11,075 nt of DNA from Actinomycetes bacterium (GTDB lineage Bacteria; Actinomycetota; Acidimicrobiia; Acidimicrobiales; RAAP-2). Positions 1 through 8,205 of this stretch are shown one piece after another (position 1 is the stretch's first letter; every line of letters starts with the position of its first letter). Position numbers and translations under genes: made by a program. The DNA is taken from positions 1 to 11,075 of the forward strand of contig JANXTQ010000070.1 in the NCBI GenBank assembly GCA_025352305.1. Direction: 5' to 3'. The notes beneath the pieces are model-generated. The model was given only the letters and a program-made list of their open reading frames with translations. It was not told where the DNA came from and searched no databases.

Positions 1-1
1 G

Positions 2-932
2 CGATCCGGTGAAACTTGCGGACTGCACGCCGGAATATTGACGACGAGCGATCACACCCGAGCCAAGATTCTCGAAATGCGTCCAACGCGCATCCAAGAA
101 GCGTTGGATCAGGGTCTCACCCCCGTGGTCGCGGGCTTTCAAGGAGTGTCGTCAGAAACCCGCGACATCACCACACTCGGTCGCGGTGGATCGGACGTCA
201 CCGCGGTGGCGCTCGCGGCGGCGCTCGGCGCCGAGGTCTGTGAGATCTACACCGACGTGACCGGCGTTTTTTCGGCTGATCCTCGCGTCGTGCCGAAAGC
301 GCGACGACTGGCCAAAGTGACTTTCGACGAGATGATGGAAATGGCTGCCAGTGGCGGTCGCGTCTTGATGCTGCGATCGGTCGAGTTCGCGCGACGCCAC
401 CAAGTGCCGTTGCACGTGCGCTCGAGTTTTACCTGGGAACCTGGAACGTGGATTGTGGAGGAGGACCCCACTATGGAAGAAGCGGTTGTGACTGCGGTCA
501 CCGATGACACCTCGGAGGCAAAGATCACGGTGGGAGGCGTGCCGGACCATCCGGGTGTCGCCGCCCGACTGTTTAGAGAGTTAGCCACTGGTGGCGTGAA
601 CGTGGACATGATTGTGCAGAACACGTCGGAAAACGGCCTGACGGATATTTCTTTCACCGTGGCCAAAACTGATCGTGACGCAGCGAGAGAGATCTGTGAA
701 GCCATTCGAATCGAGCTCGGTGCGCTGAAGGTCACGGCCGACGGCGGCATTGGTCGCGTGACGCTGGTGGGCGCCGGAATGAAGTCCAACGCGGGAGTGA
801 CCGCCAAGATGTTTGAGACGCTGTCGGATCACGGCATCAACATTGAGATGATCTCGACGAGTTCTATTCGTATCTCATGCGTGGTTCGCGCCGAACGCGT
901 AGAAGAAGCGGTAATTGCGCTGCACAGCGCCT

Positions 933-958
<26 letters not shown>
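2..958 (+). CDS. lysC: Aspartate kinase, 3' part (5' end outside window)
   Basis: Phosphorylates aspartate to aspartyl-4-phosphate, the first step towards lysine, threonine, methionine and diaminopimelate. The frame is open from base 2, so roughly the first 100 residues of a family of about 420 are missing. Counting the codon at base 2 as residue 1, the end of the amino-acid kinase domain holds the family block TLGRGGSD (58-65), followed by [16 protein letters not shown] and the HVRSS segment. Two ACT domains follow (about 170-225 and 250-305). The QN-S and G-TDI-FT pattern in the first and VGAGMKS plus ISTSSIRIS in the second are the regions where lysine/threonine feedback acts in relatives, so allosteric inhibition is likely but inferred. 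asd starts 9 nt downstream. An internal start at 473 probably yields a separate beta subunit. Identity is secure; the first dozen residues ([10 protein letters not shown] where relatives have a GSQAG-type motif) fit less well. Confidence 0.95.
457..475 (+). promoter_or_regulatory. Internal ribosome binding site and ATG for the aspartate kinase beta subunit
   Basis: GGAGGAGG at 457-464 lies 8 nt before an in-frame ATG at 473-475 inside lysC. This is the strongest Shine-Dalgarno I see in the window. The product would be 161 aa, consisting of the two ACT domains. Its start, [17 protein letters not shown], closely parallels the start of the Corynebacterium glutamicum beta subunit (MEEAVLTGVATDKSEAK, recalled from memory), which is made from an internal start within lysC. 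An alpha2-beta2 enzyme is therefore inferred. Confidence 0.8.
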
Positions 959-2649
<1,691 letters not shown>

Positions 2650-2655
2650 TAGTCG

Positions 2656-2661
2656 AGGTTA
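2656..2661 (-). promoter_or_regulatory. Leaderless -10 hexamer of phoU
   Basis: On the minus strand TAACCT lies exactly 6 nt before the phoU ATG. That spacing puts transcription start at the start codon. No convincing -35 at 16-18 nt is seen; the expected place falls on the palindrome at 2676-2687. Confidence 0.55.
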
Positions 2662-2675
2662 CTGAGCAATTCGCT

Positions 2676-2687
2676 GCCCAATTGGGC
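2676..2687. promoter_or_regulatory. Perfect 12-bp palindrome, candidate operator
   Basis: GCCCAATTGGGC is a perfect 12-nt palindrome in the 51-bp divergent region between phoU and the DUF3089 gene. It abuts the -10 of the rightward promoter (TACGCT, 2689-2694) and covers the -35 position of the leftward one. This is the placement expected of a dimeric repressor site controlling both genes. The binding protein is unknown. Confidence 0.4.
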
Positions 2688-2688
2688 C

Positions 2689-2694
2689 TACGCT
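2689..2694 (+). promoter_or_regulatory. Leaderless -10 hexamer of the DUF3089 lipoprotein gene
   Basis: TACGCT is followed by GCAAAA and then the GTG start at 2701. There is no Shine-Dalgarno, so the transcript probably begins at the start codon. Confidence 0.55.
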
Positions 2695-2700
2695 GCAAAA

Positions 2701-3876
2701 GTGAGAAGCGTTCGTCTAACACGTCGCGCCCCGAGCGTTATTGCGAGCGCGGTGCTGCTTGCGGCGGCGACACTCTCGGCGTGTGCGTACTCAAATTCGG
2801 CCACGGCGGCTACGCACGCCACGGTGTGGCTCTGTAAACCGGGCGCCCTCTCCAATCCCTGCACGATCAACCCGGACGTTTCGCTGGTGAGCGCCAACGG
2901 TTCGGCGACAGTGCTTCACCGCGTCGACGACACGAAGTCGAAGTTTGACTGTTTTTACGTCTATCCCACGGTGAGCAGTGAGAGTGGGTCCAACTCTGAT
3001 CTCAAAATCCAGCAATCTGAAATAAGCACCGCTTTTGGTCAGGCATCGGCGTTCTCCACGGTATGTCGAGTGTGGGCGCCGATGTATCGCCAACGCACGG
3101 TGGGCTCACTGTTTCGTGCGCACGAAGATTTCGCGAATAATGTCGCGTACGCGAGTTTGCTGTCGGCGTGGAAGGAGTATCTCGCGCGTGACAATCACGG
3201 TCGGCCGGTCATTTTGATTGGTCACTCCCAGGGTGCCGCGATGTTGATACGACTCATCAGCGGACAGTTCGACTCGCACGCCAAGCTTCGATCCCAACTG
3301 GTCAGCGCGCTCATCATTGGCGCCAACGTCACCGTCAAAAGTTCGACGTTGATCGGCGGATCGTTTACTCACGTGGCCGTTTGTTCGCCCAGCCGCTCAA
3401 TCGTTGGCTGCGTGACGGCGTACTCCAGTTTTCCAACGACTCCTCCGCCGACGTCATTTTTTGGAATTCCGGGTCAGGGAGTGAGCGCACTGTCTAATCA
3501 GACGGCTACTACCGGTCTGTCCGTTGCCTGCGTGAGTCCCGTTGACTTTTCGGGACCGAGTGCCGGTGCTTCCGTGCCCGTCACGTCACAGTTTCCCGCG
3601 ACCACGGTGTCGACGATCTCGAGCATTTCGGTCAACACTGCGTGGGTTCAGTACCGCGACCTCTACAGCGCGCACTGCGAACACTCGGGCAACGCGACAT
3701 GGTTAATGGTTAATTCCACCGCGTCGCTCGGCGACGTTCGCCCGCTCGTGAATGCCAACATCGGCGTCAACTGGGGGTACCACATCAACGATGTGGGACT
3801 TTTCCTCGGAAACTTGGTCAGTGACGTCAGTTCCCAAGAGACTGCATATTTAGTACTTCACCCGAACGCTCCCTGA
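2701..3876 (+). CDS. Secreted DUF3089-family alpha/beta-hydrolase lipoprotein
   Basis: A 391-aa exported serine hydrolase, probably an esterase or lipase; the substrate cannot be read from sequence. The N-terminus has a basic start, a hydrophobic stretch (about 12-24) and a lipobox L25-S-A-C28, so the mature protein should be lipid-anchored at C28 on the outer face of the membrane. The segment WLCKPG followed by NPC is typical of DUF3089 proteins, as is FDCFYVYPTVS. The nucleophile elbow is G-H-S176-Q-G. The C-terminal GYH361INDVGLF block probably supplies the catalytic histidine; the acid is not assigned. Several cysteines in the mature part could form disulfides, as expected outside the cell. 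The GTG start is supported by the leaderless -10 and the signal peptide. It is divergent from phoU; joint phosphate control is possible but not shown. Confidence 0.88.
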   Translation: MRSVRLTRRAPSVIASAVLLAAATLSACAYSNSATAATHATVWLCKPGALSNPCTINPDVSLVSANGSATVLHRVDDTKSKFDCFYVYPTVSSESGSNSDLKIQQSEISTAFGQASAFSTVCRVWAPMYRQRTVGSLFRAHEDFANNVAYASLLSAWKEYLARDNHGRPVILIGHSQGAAMLIRLISGQFDSHAKLRSQLVSALIIGANVTVKSSTLIGGSFTHVAVCSPSRSIVGCVTAYSSFPTTPPPTSFFGIPGQGVSALSNQTATTGLSVACVSPVDFSGPSAGASVPVTSQFPATTVSTISSISVNTAWVQYRDLYSAHCEHSGNATWLMVNSTASLGDVRPLVNANIGVNWGYHINDVGLFLGNLVSDVSSQETAYLVLHPNAP

Positions 3877-3879
3877 AAC

Positions 3880-3899
3880 GGCTCGCGTCACAGCGAGTC
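3880..3899 (+). terminator. Possible terminator hairpin after the DUF3089 gene
   Basis: CTCGC (3882-3886) pairs with GCGAG (3893-3897) around the loop GTCACA, and can extend by a G-T and a G-C pair to 7 bp. It starts just after the stop codon at 3876. There is no U tract, so this is a weak call. Confidence 0.35.
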
Positions 3900-3901
3900 T
3901 C

Positions 3902-3935
3902 TACTGTGGGCAGCGACGCGACGACCAAACGAGGA
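3902..3935 (+). promoter_or_regulatory. Candidate -10 and ribosome binding site of rmuC
   Basis: TACTGT (3902-3907) matches TANNNT. It would give a leader of roughly 25 nt containing GAGGA (3931-3935), 4 nt before the GTG at 3940. Unlike its neighbours, this start therefore looks like a leadered, Shine-Dalgarno-type start, although the spacing is short. Confidence 0.4.
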
Positions 3936-3939
3936 CACC

Positions 3940-5271
3940 GTGGGATTGCTACTGCTCGGACTGTTGATCGGACTGGCGCTGGGCGCCGCCGTATGTGCGC
4001 TTCTCATGAATCGTTCGACGCAGAGTCGAGGCCACGCACTCTCGGAAGCACAGGCCGCTCGCCAAGTCTCCGACGCCCGGGCCAGCGATCTGTCCGAGAC
4101 AATTGAACGCGAACGTGAGCATCACGCTGCGGCATTGGCGTCACTCTCTGATCGATTCAAGGTGGTCGCTGGCGAAACACTGGAGAGCGTCGTCGCGCAG
4201 TTTCAGGCTGGCCAACTCCAAGTGCTCGATCAGCGCGAAGCGAAACTGGACGAGCGCTTAACGCCACTGTCGGATCTACTGCGCGAATACAAATTGAAAG
4301 TTGAACAACTAGAAACGAATCGAGAGACGGGCTTTGTCAATGTGCAGAACATTGCCGCCCAGTTGCTCGAAGCGCAGGGCAAAGTAATTGACGAAGCGAA
4401 CAAGCTCAACACCATCCTCGGACGTTCGAGTGCTCGGGGCCAATGGGGGGAAATTCAGCTTGTTCGCATTCTCGAGTTGGCCAACATGACTAAGTACGTT
4501 GACTTCGATCCGCAGTTAACAATCAAGGCGCAAGGGGACTCTCGCCAGCGACCCGACGTGGTGGTTCATCTGCCCCGCGGCGCTCAGATCGCAATCGACT
4601 CCAAGGTGCCCTACGACGCTTTTGATCGCGCCATGTCCACCGACGTACCTGCTGAACGTGAGGCCGCCCTGAAGGAGTACGCACGTTCAATGCAGCAGCA
4701 CATTGGCGAACTGAAAAAGCGCTCGTACTGGGAGTCTCTCGTCGTCTCACCCGCCTTCGTCATCTGCTTCGTCCCGAGTGACCACCTGCTCGCCGCTGCC
4801 TTTGACGCCGATCACACAATGTTAGAAGAGGCAATGAAATCAGGTGTGCTCGTAGCGGGTCCCACGACGTTGCTGGGACTTTTGTGGGCTACTTATCTTG
4901 GTTGGAATCAGTTCGAGGCCGCCGAGAACATTGAAGAGATATCGACTCTGGCAATTCGCCTGGTCGAGCGCACGGCAACGTTGTTCGAGCACAGTTCGAA
5001 GCTCGGCAAATCAATTGACCAATCCACCCAGTACTTCAATAAGTTGGTGGGTTCAATGGAGAGCAGCCTGTTGGTGACCGTTCGAGAAATGCAACGAAAG
5101 GGCGTGAAGTCGTCTAAAGCTGTTGAAGAGGTTGCGCTACTTCCACAATTCACCAACCCGCCGAACGCAAGTCGATGGTTGTTGCCGGCGGACCCTGAGA
5201 TTGAGACTCTCGACGCTCAACTCGTGGAGACACCGGAATTGGAAATCGGATCACTCGATACACCTGCTTGA
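3940..5271 (+). CDS. rmuC: RmuC-family DNA recombination protein, membrane-anchored
   Basis: RmuC proteins are predicted nucleases of the PD-(D/E)XK type that limit recombination at inverted repeats in E. coli; the exact reaction is not established. This 443-aa protein has the usual order. There is an N-terminal membrane helix (about 2-23), a long charged coiled-coil region (about 30-155), then the RmuC core beginning at GRSSARGQWGE (161-171). The core carries PDVVVHLP (205-212) and IDSK (219-222), the candidate catalytic acid and D-x-K residues, followed by ESLVVSPAFVICFVPSD and AAENIEEIS. The C-terminal tail after about 400 is acidic and unlike a known domain. The GTG at 3940 places the membrane helix at the very N-terminus as in relatives. 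The next gene begins 14 nt downstream, probably co-transcribed. Confidence 0.93.
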   Translation: MGLLLLGLLIGLALGAAVCALLMNRSTQSRGHALSEAQAARQVSDARASDLSETIEREREHHAAALASLSDRFKVVAGETLESVVAQFQAGQLQVLDQREAKLDERLTPLSDLLREYKLKVEQLETNRETGFVNVQNIAAQLLEAQGKVIDEANKLNTILGRSSARGQWGEIQLVRILELANMTKYVDFDPQLTIKAQGDSRQRPDVVVHLPRGAQIAIDSKVPYDAFDRAMSTDVPAEREAALKEYARSMQQHIGELKKRSYWESLVVSPAFVICFVPSDHLLAAAFDADHTMLEEAMKSGVLVAGPTTLLGLLWATYLGWNQFEAAENIEEISTLAIRLVERTATLFEHSSKLGKSIDQSTQYFNKLVGSMESSLLVTVREMQRKGVKSSKAVEEVALLPQFTNPPNASRWLLPADPEIETLDAQLVETPELEIGSLDTPA

Positions 5272-5285
5272 CTGCGCTGTGAAGT

Positions 5286-5831
5286 ATGAATAGTTCTGCG
5301 ATGAATCCGCCGGATGAGCATGATCCTCTTTCGCCTTCGGTGCCATGGGCAGACTCCGAACGCAAGCGAGATCCGAGTGCATTCGTAGAGGTACTGACTG
5401 AAGTGGTGACGTGGTGGTCGTGGCGACATTTCATGAACCGAGCTCACTATTGGTGCGCCGTAGGACAGATATTTATTGCATCAGCGATTTTTTATATGAG
5501 CTTATTTTTCCTGCCACGAGCCGCTCGAGGTCCTTTGGCGCTGTTGCTACTTATTTTTGGTTTGACGCTCATAATTAAATGTGACATTTGGCGTTACCGC
5601 GATGCGGGTTTCAGCGCGTGGTGGCTCGTGTTGCAGATCGCTCTGTTCATTGCGTCGTTTATTGCATTTTTCATTGGATTGGTCGGATTGCTCGTTACGT
5701 CGCTGTTTGACTCAAACGCGAGCAGTGCGGGGTTAACGATTTTGTTTGTTTTGTCGCTTCCAACTATGGCCGCGACGTCCATCTGGATGTTCGTGTGGTG
5801 CCTAATGCCGAGCCGACAACGACGCGGCTGA
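5286..5831 (+). CDS. DUF805-like integral membrane protein
   Basis: A 181-aa protein with a polar N-terminal region (about 1-50) and four likely membrane segments (about 56-77, 82-98, 111-140, 148-172). The segment WRYRDAGFSAWW (102-113) resembles the R-x-x-D-x-G-x-S-x-W-W signature of DUF805 proteins. The preceding R-H-F-M-N-R-A-H-Y-W stretch resembles the family's N-terminal motif (R-S-E-Y-W type). DUF805 proteins have no settled function, so none is assigned. The gene follows rmuC by 14 nt and may be translated from the same message; no strong Shine-Dalgarno is seen. A second in-frame ATG at 5301 is an alternative start. Codon use in the membrane part (about 5450-5760) is visibly more T-rich than in neighbouring genes, which the hydrophobic content may explain. 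Confidence 0.75.
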   Translation: MNSSAMNPPDEHDPLSPSVPWADSERKRDPSAFVEVLTEVVTWWSWRHFMNRAHYWCAVGQIFIASAIFYMSLFFLPRAARGPLALLLLIFGLTLIIKCDIWRYRDAGFSAWWLVLQIALFIASFIAFFIGLVGLLVTSLFDSNASSAGLTILFVLSLPTMAATSIWMFVWCLMPSRQRRG

Positions 5832-5838
5832 TCCGCGT
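5822..5838 (+). terminator. Hairpin across the stop codon of the DUF805-like gene
   Basis: ACGCGG (5822-5827) and CCGCGT (5833-5838) form a perfect 6-bp GC-rich stem with a 5-nt loop that includes the stop codon. No U tract follows. It sits just before a new promoter, so a terminator role is plausible but unproven. Confidence 0.35.
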
Positions 5839-5863
5839 AGATGAGTGGATGGTCCCGCTTGAG

Positions 5864-5869
5864 TAGGTT
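5864..5869 (+). promoter_or_regulatory. Leaderless -10 hexamer before the gene at 5878
   Basis: TAGGTT followed by 8 nt and the GTG at 5878. No recognisable Shine-Dalgarno or -35 is seen. The layout matches the other TANNNT starts in this window. Confidence 0.5.
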
Positions 5870-5877
5870 TTTCATTC

Positions 5878-6867
5878 GTGGCCCGTCCTCGATCGAAGCG
5901 TCGTCGCCAAAACATGTTGATTGTCGCTGCCGCGGCGGCGACAGTGGCCGCGTTCACACTGGTGCACGATGTCAATCAAATCTCGGCGCAGACCAGCGCA
6001 AATCGAACAGCCTTAGACCGAAGTTTCGCGGCTCTCGCCACAACGATCATGATCGACGACAGTCACTTCGGGACCTCGGTCGCCCAACTGATGTCCTCGG
6101 GCTCCACAATGAGCCGCGTCGATTTCAGCGTGCAGCTGACCAGCCTGCTTGACGACAGCCATTCGTTAATACAACGCGCCGCAATACTGGCCCACCCGTT
6201 CGTGGCGAACGGAATTCAAGAAAAGTTGATTGACGTCGTTAACCAACGAGCGGCCGCGGCGACATCACTGCTCGCTCGGGTGGCGGCCAATCTGCAGCTT
6301 CCTGTTGAGACCCAACCGAACTCATCGCTGCACTCGATCGAACGTGAACTGCGTTCCGCTGACGCCGAATGGGCGCAGGCGCGACTCGCGTTTCGCCATC
6401 AGCCGGGTCACCACCGCCTTCCCGCGAGCACTTTTTCGTTGTCGAATGCTCCGTTGGCCAGCGAGGTTGCGGCGCTGGGGGTGGCGCCGTCGCTGCAGGT
6501 TCATCGCTCCTCGAGCATCGACGCAGTATCGGTAACGCCGGCACCGTTGCCGTCGGTGCACGGTCGTTGGCTGATGCTTCCTTCCTCGTCGGTCTCGATT
6601 GGCGTGGTAGTTCACAACCAGCAGTACGTGGATCAGCGATTCGTCTTGCATGTGGAGATTTCGCCGACAAATGGGGCCGCTCACACATTGCAGGTCGCCG
6701 CAACGATTGGTCCGTACGCCAGTTACGCGACGCAGTTCGGTCCGCTGAGTTTTGTCGCGAACGAACACGCTCGCGTAAGGATTTGGCTGACCGGAACTCC
6801 AATTGGTCCTCACGCGGTCGGTGTTCGACGTTACGTCGTGGTCGTGGCGTCCTCGCCGAACAAATGA
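5878..6867 (+). CDS. Unrecognised membrane-anchored extracytoplasmic protein
   Basis: I do not recognise this 329-aa protein. It starts with a strongly basic stretch (ARPRSKRRRQ, 2-11) and a single hydrophobic segment (about 12-29) without a clear cleavage site, so it is probably a bitopic protein with its N-terminus inside and the rest outside the membrane. Residues about 36-175 look helical (long Ala/Leu/Ser runs with charged faces). A Pro/Ser/His-rich linker follows (about 176-230). Residues about 236-325 look like a beta-sandwich, with alternating hydrophobic residues (SVSIGVVVHNQQ, RFVLHVEIS, ARVRIWLTG), comparable to Ig-like or DUF-type extracellular domains. No catalytic motif or cysteine is evident. 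The GTG start is supported by a TANNNT hexamer 8 nt upstream and by the position of the hydrophobic segment. It lies alone between the DUF805-like gene and gltA. Confidence 0.75.
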   Translation: MARPRSKRRRQNMLIVAAAAATVAAFTLVHDVNQISAQTSANRTALDRSFAALATTIMIDDSHFGTSVAQLMSSGSTMSRVDFSVQLTSLLDDSHSLIQRAAILAHPFVANGIQEKLIDVVNQRAAAATSLLARVAANLQLPVETQPNSSLHSIERELRSADAEWAQARLAFRHQPGHHRLPASTFSLSNAPLASEVAALGVAPSLQVHRSSSIDAVSVTPAPLPSVHGRWLMLPSSSVSIGVVVHNQQYVDQRFVLHVEISPTNGAAHTLQVAATIGPYASYATQFGPLSFVANEHARVRIWLTGTPIGPHAVGVRRYVVVVASSPNK

Positions 6868-6875
6868 GCCGGCTG

Positions 6876-6888
6876 AGCCCAGGGGGCT
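6876..6888 (+). terminator. GC-rich hairpin between the unknown gene and gltA
   Basis: AGCCC (6876-6880) and GGGCT (6884-6888) pair around a 3-nt loop shortly after the stop codon at 6867. GGC (6871-6873) and GCC (6892-6894) could extend it after an internal loop. No U tract follows. It also covers the -35 position of the gltA promoter, so it may act in either role or in none. Confidence 0.3.
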
Positions 6889-6894
6889 GTGGCC

Positions 6895-6900
6895 TACGAT
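6895..6900 (+). promoter_or_regulatory. Candidate -10 hexamer of gltA
   Basis: TACGAT matches TANNNT. Transcription from about 6907 would leave a leader of roughly 27 nt before the GTG at 6934. The leader lacks a strong Shine-Dalgarno. Confidence 0.4.
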
Positions 6901-6933
6901 GGGTAAAACAGCCGAAGCCGATTGCGAGATGTT

Positions 6934-8202
6934 GTGCCTGAATCAATCACCGTTACCGACAACCGGTCGGGACAAAGTCTAGAAATTCCCATCGTCAACG
7001 GGGGAGTTGCGGCCACTCAATTTTCTAAGGCAGTTCCGGGCGTGTGGTTCTTTGATCCCGCCTTCATGTCCACCGCCGCCGCTGAGAGCTCCGTTACGTA
7101 TCTCGACGGTGATGCGGGAATCCTTCGTTACCGCGGATATCCCATTGAGCAGTTGGCAGAGAAGTCCAACTACCTCGAAGTGGCCTACCTGCTCATTCAC
7201 GGTGAACTTCCCAATGAGGTTGAAGCCGCTGCGTGGGAACGCGAAGTGACGTATCACACCTTTATTCACGAGAACGTTCGAAAGCGATTTCTCGAAGGTT
7301 TCAACTACGACGCGCATCCAATGGGAATGTTGGTCTCGGCGGTTGCGGCCCTGTCGACTTATTACTCCGACGCCAAAGAGATCTTTGATCCCGAGGTCCT
7401 CAACAAGCAGATTGTTCGTTTGATCGCCAAGATGCCCACCCTCGCGGCCGCCGCGCACCGCTTTAGCGTCGGAATGCCGTTTGTCTATCCCGACAACTCT
7501 CTCAGTTACACCGAGAACTTCCTCTCCATGATGTGGAAGGTCGCTGAACCGCGTTACCAGGCCAATCCCGTGTTGGCTAAGGCACTAGATATTTTGTTCA
7601 TCCTGCACGCTGATCACGAACAGAACTGTGGAACCACGGCGATGCGCACCGTGGCGAGTGCGCACTCCGACCCCTACTCGGCAACCGCCGCGGCAACCGC
7701 CGCGCTCTACGGTCCGCGCCACGGAGGCGCAAACGAACAGGTCATCAAGATGTTGGGCGAAATTGGTTCGATGGAAAACATCCCCGCCTTCATTGAAGAG
7801 GTCAAGGCCGGCAAATTCGTCCTGCAAGGTTTTGGCCACCGTGTTTACAAAAACTTCGACCCTCGCGCCACAATCATTAAGCGCACGGCCGATCAAGTTT
7901 TTGAAGTGACCGGAAAAAATCCCTTGCTTGACGTCGCGCTGAAACTCGAAGAGGTCGCCCTCGCCGACGACTACTTCAAGTCGCGCCGGCTCTATCCCAA
8001 CGTCGATTTTTACTCGGGGCTCATCTATCAAGCCATGGGCTTCCCTATGGAAATGTTCACTGTTCTTTTCGCCATTCCGCGCACGTCGGGGTGGCTTGCT
8101 CACTACACCGAACTGTTGAATCAGGACGCCAAGATTGCTCGTCCGCGCCAGCTCTATACCGGCGCTGCGGCGCGAGACTACGTCGCCATCAACGCTCGCT
8201 AA
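6934..8202 (+). CDS. gltA: Citrate synthase
   Basis: Condenses oxaloacetate and acetyl-CoA to citrate, the entry step of the TCA cycle. At 422 aa from the GTG at 6934 it has the length of the larger bacterial type II enzyme. From that start the active-site residues are H263 in GPRHGGANE, H302 in GFGHRVYKNFDPRA and D358 in NVDFYSGLIY, corresponding to H264, H305 and D362 of the E. coli enzyme. LHADHEQNC and SYLDGDAGILRYRGYPI-type blocks are also present (VTYLDGDAGILRYRGYPIE here). The start is uncertain: TTG at 6922 adds MRDV, whereas the GTG gives a P-E-S-I-T-V-T-D-N N-terminus closer to relatives. It has its own -10 at 6895. It converges on tesB with 3 nt between stop codons. Confidence 0.97.
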   Translation: MPESITVTDNRSGQSLEIPIVNGGVAATQFSKAVPGVWFFDPAFMSTAAAESSVTYLDGDAGILRYRGYPIEQLAEKSNYLEVAYLLIHGELPNEVEAAAWEREVTYHTFIHENVRKRFLEGFNYDAHPMGMLVSAVAALSTYYSDAKEIFDPEVLNKQIVRLIAKMPTLAAAAHRFSVGMPFVYPDNSLSYTENFLSMMWKVAEPRYQANPVLAKALDILFILHADHEQNCGTTAMRTVASAHSDPYSATAAATAALYGPRHGGANEQVIKMLGEIGSMENIPAFIEEVKAGKFVLQGFGHRVYKNFDPRATIIKRTADQVFEVTGKNPLLDVALKLEEVALADDYFKSRRLYPNVDFYSGLIYQAMGFPMEMFTVLFAIPRTSGWLAHYTELLNQDAKIARPRQLYTGAAARDYVAINAR

Positions 8203-8205
8203 AAC

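Noticed and set aside
2..50. Possible frameshift at the start of the visible lysC fragment
   Set aside because: [10 protein letters not shown] fits only loosely to the usual motif, but the same frame runs without a stop from base 2 into perfect LysC sequence, and [16 protein letters not shown] aligns with GSQAG-type relatives. Too little sequence is available to claim a shift.
16..243. Open frame of 75 codons at the left edge
   Set aside because: It is Arg/His/Gly-rich, out of frame with lysC across a well-conserved kinase region, and resembles no protein; it is a shadow of lysC.
5841..5880. ATG at 5841 as the start of a 103-codon frame overlapping the unknown gene
   Set aside because: It reads in a different frame from the membrane-anchored protein, gives an Arg/Gly/Asp-rich product with no hydrophobic core, and the GTG at 5878 has the better promoter context.
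6239..6946. 235-codon minus-strand frame opposite the unknown gene at 5878-6867
   Set aside because: It is longer than some real genes, but it is full of Arg/Pro/Ser without hydrophobic segments or motifs, while the plus strand has a promoter, membrane anchor and beta-pattern. The plus-strand gene is preferred.
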